53,327 nt of DNA. Origin: an uncultured Mycoplasmatota bacterium. GTDB lineage: Bacteria; Bacillota_I; Bacilli_A; RF39; UBA660. Positions 41,215-49,020 of this stretch are shown here, in pieces. Numbering within the stretch: position 1 is the first letter of the stretch; each line of letters opens with the position of its first letter. The DNA lies in contig CANSFI010000010.1 in assembly GCA_947646095.1 (NCBI GenBank), positions 1 through 53,327 on the forward strand, given 5' to 3'. A model generated the notes under the pieces. It made no database searches. It was not told the origin of the DNA and worked only from the letters and a program-made list of their open reading frames with translations. Made by a program: the position numbers and the translations under genes.

Positions 41215-41682
41215 ATGAAAGAAGTTGTTAATAGATTAATTGAATTAAATAGGACTATTTCTACTATGGAATCTTGTACAGGCGGAGGTTTAGTAAATGC
41301 CATAACAAATATAGAAGGTTCTAGTAGGGTAATTAAATATAGTGCTATAACTTATTCAAATGAATTTAAAATTAAAATGGGTGTATCAAAGGAAATAATT
41401 GATAAATATACTGTTTATAGTTTAGAAACAGCAAAAGAAATGAGTAAAAAAATATCTTTATTTACTGATTCTGACTATGGCATTGGTATAACAGGCAAAC
41501 TTAATAGAGTTGATGAAAACAATTTATATGGAAATGATAACAGAGTATTTATTAGTTTTTATGATAAAAATAATGACAATTATTACACTTTAACAATAGA
41601 TGTTGATGAAAAAAGTAGAGAAGATAATAAATCTTTGATTATAAATATTATAAGTAATGAATTGATATCGTTTATAAGTTAA
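41215..41682 (+). CDS. pncC: Nicotinamide-nucleotide amidase PncC (CinA C-terminal type)
   Basis: PncC deamidates NMN to nicotinic acid mononucleotide in NAD recycling. The 155-residue stand-alone domain has ISTMESCTGGGLVNAITNI with the ESCTGG signature, AITYSNEFKIKMGVS, and GIGITGKLNR where the family has GIxGPGG. The replacement of the GPGG turn by GKLN is slightly unusual. The COG1058 domain of full CinA is absent, as in the short PncC. AGGAGG precedes the start. It forms the end of a unit with the glycoside-hydrolase-like gene. Confidence 0.85.
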   Translation: MKEVVNRLIELNRTISTMESCTGGGLVNAITNIEGSSRVIKYSAITYSNEFKIKMGVSKEIIDKYTVYSLETAKEMSKKISLFTDSDYGIGITGKLNRVDENNLYGNDNRVFISFYDKNNDNYYTLTIDVDEKSREDNKSLIINIISNELISFIS

Positions 41683-41722
41683 TTGAATTTAGAAAAACTA
41701 AAAAGTCTTAATTAAAAAATGT

Positions 41723-41775
41723 AAAAAAGAAAGTATTTTAGAAGTATAAAATTTTTTCTAAAAAACTTTCTTTTT
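41723..41775. terminator. Long bidirectional-type hairpin after pncC
   Basis: AAAAAGAAAGT (41724-41734) pairs over 11 bp with ACTTTCTTTTT (41765-41775), and TTAGAA near 41738-41743 can pair with TTCTAA near 41756-41761 inside. The poly-A and poly-T arms suit termination in both directions. Confidence 0.7.
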
Positions 41776-41786
41776 AAAATAAAATT

Positions 41787-41795
41787 TGATATAAT
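41787..41795 (+). promoter_or_regulatory. Extended -10 promoter
   Basis: TGATATAAT lies 24 bp before the ATG of the membrane-anchored protein at 41819. Confidence 0.55.
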
Positions 41796-41818
41796 TTATT
41801 TATGATAGGAGGATAAAA

Positions 41819-42442
41819 ATGAAAAATAAACCAGGATTTAAAGCAAATGTAGGTGGAGAAACAATAATGTATATTGTTTTTGGAATTTTAATAGTTATTT
41901 TTGTTGTATTTATGCCTAAAATATATAAATTTATTTCAGATGTAAAAACAGGTAATGCATTTAAGAAAAATAATCCTATAGTTGAGGAAAATAAAAATGA
42001 TAAAAACCCTAAAAAAGAAGATGACAATATTAAAGAACCAGAAGGCGATACAAAATTAACTTGTACATTAACTACTTCAGAGGCTGATGGAAATCTAGTT
42101 GATACATATATATTTTATTATAATGATGATAAATTAAATAGTTTTAAAAACGAAAAAAATTATGATGCAATAGCAGACGACTATTTAAATTATGTTTATT
42201 CAGAACAAGCAAAATTTAATAGTATGAACAGTTTATATAAAACAGTTCCAGGATTTAGTTACACTTCTAAATTTGAAAGTAGAAATTTGATTGCTACATT
42301 TATTTATGATTTAACTAAGTTAAATCCAGAATCTTTAAAAAATACAGATGAAAGTTTATCTATAAACCTAGATGTAAGTAAAGACCAAACATTAGATGAT
42401 GTTAAAGGAATTTACGAAGGATTAGGTTATAGTTGTAAATAG
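41819..42442 (+). CDS. Single-pass membrane protein of unknown function with two Cys
   Basis: I do not recognise this 207-residue protein. It has a short basic N-terminus (MKNKPGFKAN), one transmembrane helix (about 17-36), a charged low-complexity linker rich in Lys, Asn and Glu (about 50-80) and an extracellular domain of about 125 residues with only two Cys, in KLTCTL and the final SCK, which could form a disulfide joining the ends. The last part (LDVSKDQTLDDVKGIYEGLGY) loosely resembles DUF1307-like lipoprotein ends, but no lipobox is present. It is followed after 7 bp by another membrane-anchored protein, so they may be co-expressed. GGAGG precedes the start. Confidence 0.75.
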   Translation: MKNKPGFKANVGGETIMYIVFGILIVIFVVFMPKIYKFISDVKTGNAFKKNNPIVEENKNDKNPKKEDDNIKEPEGDTKLTCTLTTSEADGNLVDTYIFYYNDDKLNSFKNEKNYDAIADDYLNYVYSEQAKFNSMNSLYKTVPGFSYTSKFESRNLIATFIYDLTKLNPESLKNTDESLSINLDVSKDQTLDDVKGIYEGLGYSCK

Positions 42443-42449
42443 GTGTTTT

Positions 42450-43259
42450 ATGAATGATAATAAAGAAAATTTAAATTATGATTTTGGTTTTGAAAATCAA
42501 GTTAATTATGAAAATACTGAAAATAATTCAACATCAACCAATCATTATTCAGATTTAGATTCAAGTGAATTTTTATCACAAGATTTATTTTCGATACCAA
42601 ATAATGTGCAAACTGAATCAAATTATATGGATATTAATGAACAACCAACAATAATAGATAATTATATGAGTCAACCAGAAACAAAAGAATCAGAAATACA
42701 ACCAACAATAATGGATAATTATATGAGTCAATCAGAAACAAAAGAGCCAGAAATACAACCAGTAATAATAGATAATTATATGAATCCACTAGAAACAAAA
42801 GAATCAGAAATACAACCAGTAATAATGGATAATTATATGAGTCAACCAGAAACAAAAGAACCAGAAATACAACCAGTAATAATGGATAATTATATGAATC
42901 CACTAGAAACAAAAGAGCCAGAAATACAACCAGCAATAATGGATAATTATATGAATCCACTAGAAACAAAAGAACCAGAAATACAACCAGTAATAATGGA
43001 TAATAATGTATATAATACTCAACAAAACGATATTAATTCATTAAATAATTCAATTGATAATGTTAATGAAGATTTGATAGCTAATTCTCCAACAGTTAAT
43101 ATTGAACAACCAAGAGAAGTAAATGATGTTGAAGAACCTAAAGTAGACTATAATAATCTAAAAGAAAAAAAGAATAATGTATTTATCATTATTATATTTG
43201 TTATTTTAATTTTATTTATTATATTTTTACCAAAGATTTTTGCTATTATAGGATTATAA
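42450..43259 (+). CDS. Tail-anchored protein with 19-residue tandem repeats
   Basis: This 269-residue acidic, Asn- and Glu-rich protein has no signal peptide. It has about seven copies of a 19-residue unit built on ETKEPEIQPVIMDNYMNPL (residues about 64-185), then a linker and a C-terminal hydrophobic helix (about 245-264) after a KEKKN basic patch. It is probably a cytosolic protein anchored by its tail, or exported by the preceding protein's pathway. The repeats are near-identical in DNA, so copy number may vary between strains. I recognise no family. AGGTGTTT precedes the ATG, which is 8 bp after the previous stop. Confidence 0.75.
   Translation: MNDNKENLNYDFGFENQVNYENTENNSTSTNHYSDLDSSEFLSQDLFSIPNNVQTESNYMDINEQPTIIDNYMSQPETKESEIQPTIMDNYMSQSETKEPEIQPVIIDNYMNPLETKESEIQPVIMDNYMSQPETKEPEIQPVIMDNYMNPLETKEPEIQPAIMDNYMNPLETKEPEIQPVIMDNNVYNTQQNDINSLNNSIDNVNEDLIANSPTVNIEQPREVNDVEEPKVDYNNLKEKKNNVFIIIIFVILILFIIFLPKIFAIIGL
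42639..43005 (+). repeat. 57-bp tandem coding repeats
   Basis: Seven copies (the outer ones partial) of a 57-bp unit encode QPxIxDNYMxxxETKExEI. Variation is mostly at four residues: Thr/Val/Ala, Ile/Met, SQP/SQS/NPL, and Ser/Pro. The pattern of SQP and NPL types suggests expansion by unequal crossing over or slippage. The opposite strand also stays open here because of the repeat, with no sign of a gene. Confidence 0.9.
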
Positions 43260-43262
43260 TAT

Positions 43263-43310
43263 AAAAAAGAATTAGTGAAATATTAAAAAATTTCATTAAA
43301 TTCTTTTTTT
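43263..43310. terminator. Bidirectional terminator
   Basis: AAAAAAGAATT (43263-43273) pairs with AATTCTTTTTT (43299-43309), and TGAAAT (43276-43281) with ATTTCA (43290-43295). It lies between the plus-strand repeat gene and the minus-strand RNHCP gene and has T runs on both strands. Confidence 0.85.
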
Positions 43311-43379
43311 TATTATCAATATGTTTTTATTTTTATATTAATAAATATAGTTTTTTAATTATAAACTATTAAATAAATT

Positions 43380-43682
43380 TTATTTTTGTATAGATAGTTC
43401 AATAATTAAATCCATGTTATCATCAGTCGATACAATATTTTTATGGATATTTTTACATTTGTCACATTTATATATAATTTTATAAGAATTTTTGAATTTT
43501 TCAATACCAATAGGCTTTAATAAACCTAAACAATTATTTAATCTATCACCAGGATTTATATCAACATGTTTAGAATATAAACAAAATGGACAGTGATCTC
43601 GTGCTGTGTATTTTAGTGTATCAACAATTTTATGACAATTTTCACAAATAAATTCTTCGTCACGCATTGTAAATCTTTTCAT
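43380..43682 (-). CDS. RNHCP-domain zinc-ribbon protein
   Basis: The 100-residue protein has three zinc-binding parts: FICENC (Cys13, 16), the name-giving motif here RDHCPFCLYSKHVD (Cys31, 34), then PGDRLNNC and YKCDKC (Cys73, 76). The family motif is RNHCP; Asp replaces Asn. The function of the family is not established; nucleic-acid binding is a guess from the zinc ribbons. ATG 43682 follows AAGGTGA on the minus strand; a GTG nine bases upstream is within that site. It diverges from scpA with a facing extended -10 promoter. Confidence 0.85.
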   Translation of the reverse strand: MKRFTMRDEEFICENCHKIVDTLKYTARDHCPFCLYSKHVDINPGDRLNNCLGLLKPIGIEKFKNSYKIIYKCDKCKNIHKNIVSTDDNMDLIIELSIQK

Positions 43683-43699
43683 ACTATTCACCTTATTTA

Positions 43700-43732
43700 A
43701 TTATATCATATAATTGATATTTATGGTATAAT
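43700..43732. promoter_or_regulatory. Divergent extended -10 promoters
   Basis: Minus strand: TGATATAAT (43708 down to 43700) for the RNHCP gene. Plus strand: TGGTATAAT (43724-43732) for scpA. The two -10 boxes lie 20 bp apart, so the polymerases probably exclude each other. Confidence 0.6.
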
Positions 43733-43754
43733 GATACTGTTTGGAGTGGTTATT

Positions 43755-44468
43755 ATGGAATATAAAATAATGTGCCCTGAATTTGAGGGACCATTAGATT
43801 TACTTTTGCACTTAATTAAAGAATCTAACATTGATATTTGTGATATTAGTATAGAATTAATTACTAAGCAATACTTAGATTATATTAATAAGATGGAAGA
43901 GCTTAATTTAAATATAGCTAGTGAATATTTAGTAATGGCAGCTGAATTATTAGAAATGAAATCTTCGATTTTATTACCTAAAAAGGAAACAAATAATCAA
44001 GATGAATATGAGGAAGATCCAAAAAAAGAATTAATTCGTAGATTGTTAGAATATGAGCGATATAAGAGTATAACACAGGCTTTAAAAGAATGTGAATTAA
44101 AAAGAAGTGAAGTATATACTAAAACTCCAACTGATTTGGATCAATTTATAGTTAATAATCAATTAGAAGAAACATTTTGTTTAGAAGATTTAACGCAGGC
44201 CCTAGTTAAAATGTTAGAAAGAAAAGAATTAGATAAACCACTAAATACTAAAATAACTAAGAAAGAGTATAGTGTTCATCAAAGAAGTGAAGAAATTAGG
44301 AATATTCTAAAAAATAGAAAAAAGGTAGAATTTACAGAGTTGTTTGAAAACTATTCAAAAGAATATTTAGTTGTAACCTTTTTGTCTATTTTAGATTTAG
44401 CAAAAAAACAGGAATTAACAATTAATCAAAATAATAATTTTAATAAAATTTATTTAGAAACAAAGTAG
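43755..44468 (+). CDS. scpA: Segregation and condensation protein A
   Basis: ScpA is the kleisin that closes the SMC ring in chromosome condensation. The 237-residue product begins MEYKIMCPEFEGPLDLLLHL and has ISIELITKQYLDYI, EYLVMAAELLEMKSSILLP, and a C-terminal winged helix. Length is near the usual 250. ATG 43755 gives the family N-terminus; earlier in-frame ATG 43731 would overlap the -10 box. It is followed after 8 bp by scpB. With the parS sites at the start of this window, two parts of the segregation system are encoded or located here; smc itself is not. Confidence 0.96.
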   Translation: MEYKIMCPEFEGPLDLLLHLIKESNIDICDISIELITKQYLDYINKMEELNLNIASEYLVMAAELLEMKSSILLPKKETNNQDEYEEDPKKELIRRLLEYERYKSITQALKECELKRSEVYTKTPTDLDQFIVNNQLEETFCLEDLTQALVKMLERKELDKPLNTKITKKEYSVHQRSEEIRNILKNRKKVEFTELFENYSKEYLVVTFLSILDLAKKQELTINQNNNFNKIYLETK

Positions 44469-44476
44469 GTGGAAAT

Positions 44477-45043
44477 ATGGATTTACATGGTGTGTTAGAA
44501 GGGATACTATTCGTTGTTGGCGATGAAGGAATTTCACTTGAACAATTGAGAAAAGTTTTGAATATATCAGATAATAAAATAAATGATTTATTATCTGATT
44601 TAATGGATGATTATGATAGTTCTAAAAGAGGTTTTAAAATAAAGTGTTTTGGAAACAAATATAAATTAATAACTAAGGTAGAACATAAAGAATATTATGA
44701 ACATTTAGTAGCAGAAGAAAAAAGTGAAAAATTAAGTCAAGCAGCCCTTGAAACTTTAGCTGTAATAGCGTATAATGGACCTGTAACACGTTTGATCGTT
44801 GATGAAATAAGAGGAGTAGATAGTTCTCATATGATTAGAAAATTATTACTTCGAAATTTGATTAAAGAAGCTGGAAGATCAGATTTACCAGGTAAACCTA
44901 GATTATATAGTGTTACAGATGAATTCCTTGATTATTTAGGTTTATCTTCTGTTGAAGAATTACCTAAGTTAGAAAGCATTGAAATCAAAGATGAGAATAT
45001 AGATGATTTAGATTTATATGAATCTAAATATAAAGAAAATTAG
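44477..45043 (+). CDS. scpB: Segregation and condensation protein B
   Basis: ScpB forms a dimer that binds ScpA. The 188-residue product has two winged helices: the first with LHGVLEGILFVVGDEGISLEQLR, the second with LSQAALETLAVIAYNGPVTR, and GVDSSHMIRKLLLRNLIKEAGRSDLPGKP-type sequence is diagnostic (the segment at about 117-147). Length matches B. subtilis ScpB (197). TAGGTGG precedes the start. It is the last chromosomal protein gene before tRNA-Leu and the mobile element. Confidence 0.95.
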   Translation: MDLHGVLEGILFVVGDEGISLEQLRKVLNISDNKINDLLSDLMDDYDSSKRGFKIKCFGNKYKLITKVEHKEYYEHLVAEEKSEKLSQAALETLAVIAYNGPVTRLIVDEIRGVDSSHMIRKLLLRNLIKEAGRSDLPGKPRLYSVTDEFLDYLGLSSVEELPKLESIEIKDENIDDLDLYESKYKEN

Positions 45044-45064
45044 TATATATTTATATACTTATAT

Positions 45065-45150
45065 GCCTGTGTGGTGAAATTGGTATACACGAAGCACTCA
45101 AAATGCTTTGGGCAATGCTCGTGTCGGTTCGAGTCCGACCACAGGCACCA
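45065..45150 (+). tRNA. tRNA-Leu (CAA anticodon)
   Basis: The acceptor stem GCCTGTG (45065-45071) pairs with CACAGGC (45140-45146), followed by discriminator A and an encoded CCA end. The anticodon arm AAGCA-CTCAAAA-TGCTT gives anticodon CAA, which reads UUG leucine. A long variable arm makes it class II. The T arm contains GGTTCGAGTCC. A mobile element begins shortly downstream, but the tRNA 3' end is intact. Confidence 0.97.
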
Positions 45151-45190
45151 TTGACGAATCTGTTCGAACTATTCGAACTTTGATATATAG

Positions 45191-45216
45191 AATCAATCGA
45201 AAGATTGGTTTTTTTC
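45191..45216 (+). terminator. Intrinsic terminator after tRNA-Leu
   Basis: AATCAATC (45191-45198) pairs with GATTGGTT (45203-45210), one G-U pair, GAAA tetraloop, then a T run. It probably marks the end of host sequence before the mobile element. Confidence 0.8.
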
Positions 45217-45251
45217 TGTTTTAAGAAAAAATCATAGAAAGGTTGGTGTCT

Positions 45252-45401
45252 ATGATTAAAGTAATCAAAAAAGAAATTGATATGGAGGAATCTTTAAAGA
45301 AACGATTGGAGATAATATTCGATTTTTGTAATATTACTCCAACAATTATTAATGGTAGTATTCGTAAGATTGATAAGACTAACCTAGTGTATACCAAATG
45401 A
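45252..45401 (+). CDS. Small ORF A of the mobile element, 49 residues
   Basis: This small ORF starts at ATG 45252 after GGTTGGTG, a weak site, and encodes 49 residues rich in Lys, Ile and Glu. The N-terminal half (IKKEIDMEESLKKRLEII) should form an amphipathic helix; a single Cys follows. It overlaps the next small ORF in the ATGA manner, which supports translation of both. I recognise no family; small helical proteins upstream of relaxases sometimes help relaxosome assembly or regulation. Confidence 0.5.
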   Translation: MIKVIKKEIDMEESLKKRLEIIFDFCNITPTIINGSIRKIDKTNLVYTK

Positions 45402-45535
45402 CACACAATAATAAAATTTATGATTTGCTTTATTTTAAAGGGATTATTGAAGATTATAATATAAAATTAGAATCCATACAAAATGAAAAAGTAGATGATG
45501 AAAACTTAAAAATAGTTGTATCAGTAATAAAATAA
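45398..45535 (+). CDS. Small ORF B of the mobile element, 45 residues
   Basis: It begins at ATG 45398, overlapping the stop of ORF A by four bases, and encodes 45 residues (MTHNNKIYDLLYFKGIIED...) with a helical, acidic character. Overlap and codon use resemble real genes of this element. No family recognised. It could be an accessory of the relaxase at 45682 or a small regulator. Confidence 0.45.
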   Translation: MTHNNKIYDLLYFKGIIEDYNIKLESIQNEKVDDENLKIVVSVIK

Positions 45536-45618
45536 ATAAAAATAGTTGTGTTCTTAAAAATTATTGATATAAAGATTTATAAATAGTAAAAATATAAAAT
45601 TAGTTTTGAATAAGTTGC

Positions 45619-45642
45619 AGATGTATGAGTAAAATCATATCT
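45619..45642 (+). repeat. Inverted repeat before the relaxase gene, possible oriT
   Basis: AGA (45619-45621) and TATGA (45624-45628) pair with TCATA (45635-45639) and TCT (45640-45642), with a 2-nt bulge and a 6-nt loop. MobV relaxases nick at an oriT that often lies just upstream of their own gene near such repeats. No nick-site consensus was recognised, so this is only a candidate. Confidence 0.3.
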
Positions 45643-45681
45643 TTTAATTTTGTAGAAATTTAAAGATTGGAGGTTTGATAT

Positions 45682-46968
45682 ATGAATTTAAATTATGCAA
45701 TATTTAGAAGTGAACCTATTTATACAATAAACGATTTAGCACAAATAGGTTCCCATAACAAAAGAGAGAAACAGGCTTATAATTCTAATCCAGATATTAA
45801 GTTAGAATTAAGCAAAAATAATATAGAATTGGTACCCTTAACAGAAAAATATGTTAAGGGTTTTAAAATGCTCGTAAAAGATTATGAAAAGGAACATCTG
45901 ATGCGAATGAAAACTGAACGTGATGATAGAAAAAGAACTTTTAATCAAATGTTAGATAAATCAAAGAATGTTGTTGCAGATGAGTTATTATTTACTGCTA
46001 CAAATGAATTTTTTAAAGAAATGACAAGAGAAGATATACTTGATTGGGCTAATACTTGTATGGAATTTGTTTATAATGATTTAGGTTATACCAAAGAACA
46101 AGTTTTACATAGTGTTATCCATTTAGATGAGGCAACACCACATATACATTGCGTTGTTGTTCCACTTGTTAAAAAGCTTGATAAAAGAACGAATACAGAA
46201 AGATTTACTATTTCTAAAAAACAATATATTAGAGACAAAATACACTTATCTGAATTGCAAGATAAATACCATAAAAGATTAACTGATAAAGGCTATGATT
46301 TAGAAAGAGGTATTAAAGGAAGTGATAGAAAGCATATTAAAATTAAAGATTATAAAAAAATAAATAGAAAACTAGAACAAAACTTAAATACTAGAAATGA
46401 TAGACTTGATAATATTATGAATGAATTAGATAAAAAAATGGAAACCACTAAAACTATTCCTTTTGATAAAAAACATATTATAGTAGAAAAAGATACTTTT
46501 GATACTATGCATAAAGTTATAAATGAATCTAAAAAAGTTATAGAATTGCAACCTAAAATAAATGAGGTATTTAATGAGATAAATAATTATGTAGATAGTT
46601 ATAACTCTTTAGAAAAAGATAATCAAAAATATCAAAGAGAGATTAAATCATTAAAAACTAAAAATAGTAATCTATTACAAGAAAATAATAAACTAAGAGC
46701 CTATATAGACACGATTTTAGGGGTTATAAAGAAGTTTTTTAGAAAACTACTACAAATTGGTAATGAACCTACAAAAAAAGCCACAACTACCGAAATTAAA
46801 GATTATTATGATAATCAAGATTTTAATTCTAATGATATTTATGAAATAGCAAAAAATACTACAAAAGAAGATGAATTATTTGATTATACAAATATACCTA
46901 GTTATTTAAAAACAAGTAAAAGGACTTACAACGACAAAGAAAAGGATGATTATGAGCTTAGCATGTAG
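45682..46968 (+). CDS. MobV (Pre/Mob) family relaxase
   Basis: The 428-residue relaxase would nick oriT and pilot a DNA strand into a recipient. Motif I has GSHNKREKQAYNSNPDI (His24, Asn25, Arg27), and the histidine triad is HLDEATPHIH (147-156) followed by CVVVP. The second half (about 230-370) is a Lys/Glu-rich coiled coil, typical of Pre/MobM. The size is that of plasmid Mob proteins (about 400-490). GGAGG precedes the ATG. Presence on an integrated element without conjugation genes marks it as mobilizable. Confidence 0.93.
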   Translation: MNLNYAIFRSEPIYTINDLAQIGSHNKREKQAYNSNPDIKLELSKNNIELVPLTEKYVKGFKMLVKDYEKEHLMRMKTERDDRKRTFNQMLDKSKNVVADELLFTATNEFFKEMTREDILDWANTCMEFVYNDLGYTKEQVLHSVIHLDEATPHIHCVVVPLVKKLDKRTNTERFTISKKQYIRDKIHLSELQDKYHKRLTDKGYDLERGIKGSDRKHIKIKDYKKINRKLEQNLNTRNDRLDNIMNELDKKMETTKTIPFDKKHIIVEKDTFDTMHKVINESKKVIELQPKINEVFNEINNYVDSYNSLEKDNQKYQREIKSLKTKNSNLLQENNKLRAYIDTILGVIKKFFRKLLQIGNEPTKKATTTEIKDYYDNQDFNSNDIYEIAKNTTKEDELFDYTNIPSYLKTSKRTYNDKEKDDYELSM

Positions 46969-47038
46969 TAAAAAAAGTGAATTTGTAGTATAATTTATTC
47001 AACGAGAAAAGTCCAAAAAGAAAGGAGATTTAATAATT

Positions 47039-48157
47039 ATGAATCTAAATGAAATAAATCAAAGAATTAGTGATAGATCAGATTGTTTTTATTGGCAAAC
47101 TGATAGAAAAATAAGTGCTGAAGAAGCTGCTATGATTTGGAAAGATAGACATTCTGCTATAACAAATGAAGAATTGTTAGATAAGATTAATACAGAATTA
47201 AAGGATAATAAATTATCATATATCAAACAATTTGATAAAAATGCTCAAACGAGTTTAGGAAATGTTAATTCAATACGAGTTGGTGTTTTAGAAAATGGTA
47301 AAGAAGTTATCATAAGATGCCATCCAAAAGGAGTTAGAAATGGTTATTTTTATGCTGAAAGTTTATCATCTCAAATTGCATTAGATAATGGACTTCCAGC
47401 TTATAAAACTTACTTAATTCATGAATTAGAAAACGAAAAAGATATTTCATATCAAGTTATAGAGAAACTAAATGGAGATACAGTTCAATTTTGTTTAAAA
47501 GAACATCCTGAAAAGGAAGAACAACTTGTTATTGAAATGGGAAAAGCAATGGTAAGACTTCATAAAATAAAAGTTAATGGATTTGGTCCTTTTGATAACG
47601 AACAAGCTAAGAATGGTAATTTAAAAGGAATACACAAATCACTAAAAGATTCTATAAATGCAGGATTAGAAGAAAATCTTGAAAGATTAGTTACATACAA
47701 TATTTTAACAAAAGAAATAGCAGATAAAATGAAAACATTATTTGATGATAATGAATTACTTAATTCAGATATGTCAGTTCTAATTCATAATGATTTTGCT
47801 GATTGGAATTTATTAACCGATGGTAATACTATAACTGGTGTTATAGATTGGGATGAATGTGTTGCAGGAAATCCAATTCAAGAAATAGCTTGTTGGTCAA
47901 CATTCTTTGATCCAGAAAGAATAAAGCCATTTCTAAAAGGATATTTTAGTGAAACACCAGTATATGATAATTTTGATGAAATGTTTCAATTAATGAGATT
48001 AAGATATACAATATCAAAAATGGCATTGAGAATTAAAAGATATACTTATGAACAAACTCCATTTTTAAAAAGTATGATTGAAAAAGGAGAGAAACATTTA
48101 GAAGAATTATCGAACATATTCAATCTAACAGAACAAAATCAAAAAAGGAAAATGTAA
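47039..48157 (+). CDS. Aminoglycoside phosphotransferase-family kinase
   Basis: The 372-residue protein has an APH/choline-kinase-like fold. An N-terminal extension of about 50 residues precedes the nucleotide-binding lobe (SIRVGVLENGKEVIIRCH). The catalytic loop is LIHNDFADWNLL (His250, Asp252, Asn257), and the metal-binding motif is GVIDWDE (Asp270). These are intact, so it should transfer phosphate from ATP or GTP. The substrate is unknown; it is not a recognised resistance enzyme. It begins the cargo block, 2 bp before an RNase Z-like gene, with AAAGGAGATT upstream of the ATG. Low similarity to the common APH(3') family leaves detoxification, metabolic kinase or defence roles open. Confidence 0.8.
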   Translation: MNLNEINQRISDRSDCFYWQTDRKISAEEAAMIWKDRHSAITNEELLDKINTELKDNKLSYIKQFDKNAQTSLGNVNSIRVGVLENGKEVIIRCHPKGVRNGYFYAESLSSQIALDNGLPAYKTYLIHELENEKDISYQVIEKLNGDTVQFCLKEHPEKEEQLVIEMGKAMVRLHKIKVNGFGPFDNEQAKNGNLKGIHKSLKDSINAGLEENLERLVTYNILTKEIADKMKTLFDDNELLNSDMSVLIHNDFADWNLLTDGNTITGVIDWDECVAGNPIQEIACWSTFFDPERIKPFLKGYFSETPVYDNFDEMFQLMRLRYTISKMALRIKRYTYEQTPFLKSMIEKGEKHLEELSNIFNLTEQNQKRKM

Positions 48158-48159
48158 TT

Positions 48160-48969
48160 ATGGAGAAAATTATAGTTTTAGGTACAGGAACTGCAAGTGT
48201 TGTAAATAGTTTTAATACTTGCTTTGTATTAGAAGATAATAAAAATAATTATTTACTTGTAGATACAGGTGGAGGGAATGGTATTTTAAAACAACTTAAA
48301 ATGGCAAATGTAGAAATAAATAAAATTCACAATGTATTTATTTCACACAAGCACATTGATCATTTATTTGGTATGTTATGGATATATAGATTTGTGGATA
48401 TTGCTATGGCAAAAGGCACTTATGAAGGAAATTTAAACATATTTTGTCATGATGAAGTTGCTAAAATTCTTCGTGATCAAATTCATACTTTATTAAGAAA
48501 AGAACAACAACGATTTATTGACAAAAGAATTTTCATTAATGTTGTAAATAATCATGAAAAAATAAAAGTTTTAAATTATAATTTAGAATTTTTAGATATT
48601 ATATCTAAATCTGATAAACAATATGGGTTTAAAACAACATTGAATAATGGTAAAACACTCTCATTTCTGGGAGATGAGCCACTAGATGAGAATTTATATG
48701 ATGATGTAAGAAATAGTGATTACCTATTGCATGAGGCATTTTGTTTAGAAACAGAAGCAGACAAATTTAAACCTCGAGAAAAAAATCATGATACTGTAAA
48801 ATCAGCTAGTATAAAGGCACAAAAAATAGGTGTGAAAAATTTGGTATTGTGGCATTCACAAGAAAATTTAGGCAATGATAGAAAAGAATCATATATAGCT
48901 GAAGCAAAAGCTAATTTTACAGGAAATATATATGTACCTAATGATTTTGATATAATTGAACTTATCTAA
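48160..48969 (+). CDS. RNase Z-like MBL-fold metallohydrolase
   Basis: The 269-residue protein has the metallo-beta-lactamase fold of the RNase Z/phosphodiesterase branch: start IIVLGTGTASVV, the motif SHKHIDHLFG with His63, His65, Asp67 and His68, LLHEAF, then NHDTVKSASIKAQ and LVLWHSQENLG. All metal ligands appear present. It could act on RNA, cyclic nucleotides or small phosphoesters. It starts 2 bp after the APH-like kinase, so they are almost certainly translated as one unit. No exosite arm of true tRNase Z was recognised, so tRNA 3' maturation is unlikely to be its role. Confidence 0.82.
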   Translation: MEKIIVLGTGTASVVNSFNTCFVLEDNKNNYLLVDTGGGNGILKQLKMANVEINKIHNVFISHKHIDHLFGMLWIYRFVDIAMAKGTYEGNLNIFCHDEVAKILRDQIHTLLRKEQQRFIDKRIFINVVNNHEKIKVLNYNLEFLDIISKSDKQYGFKTTLNNGKTLSFLGDEPLDENLYDDVRNSDYLLHEAFCLETEADKFKPREKNHDTVKSASIKAQKIGVKNLVLWHSQENLGNDRKESYIAEAKANFTGNIYVPNDFDIIELI

Positions 48970-49020
48970 AAAGAAACAGAAAAGTGAAATAAAAATGTTA
49001 GATTGAATTGAGGAAACTGA

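Noticed and set aside
42634-42969. 111-codon open frame on the minus strand
   Set aside because: It is the antisense of the 57-bp repeats; it lacks a ribosome-binding site and repeats only because the sense gene repeats.
42639-43005. CRISPR array
   Set aside because: The repeats are contiguous 57-bp coding units without spacers and stay in frame.
45065-45150. Integration of the element into the tRNA-Leu 3' end with a duplicated tRNA tail
   Set aside because: No copy of the tRNA 3' end was found downstream, and the integrase is a serine recombinase, which does not normally use tRNA genes.
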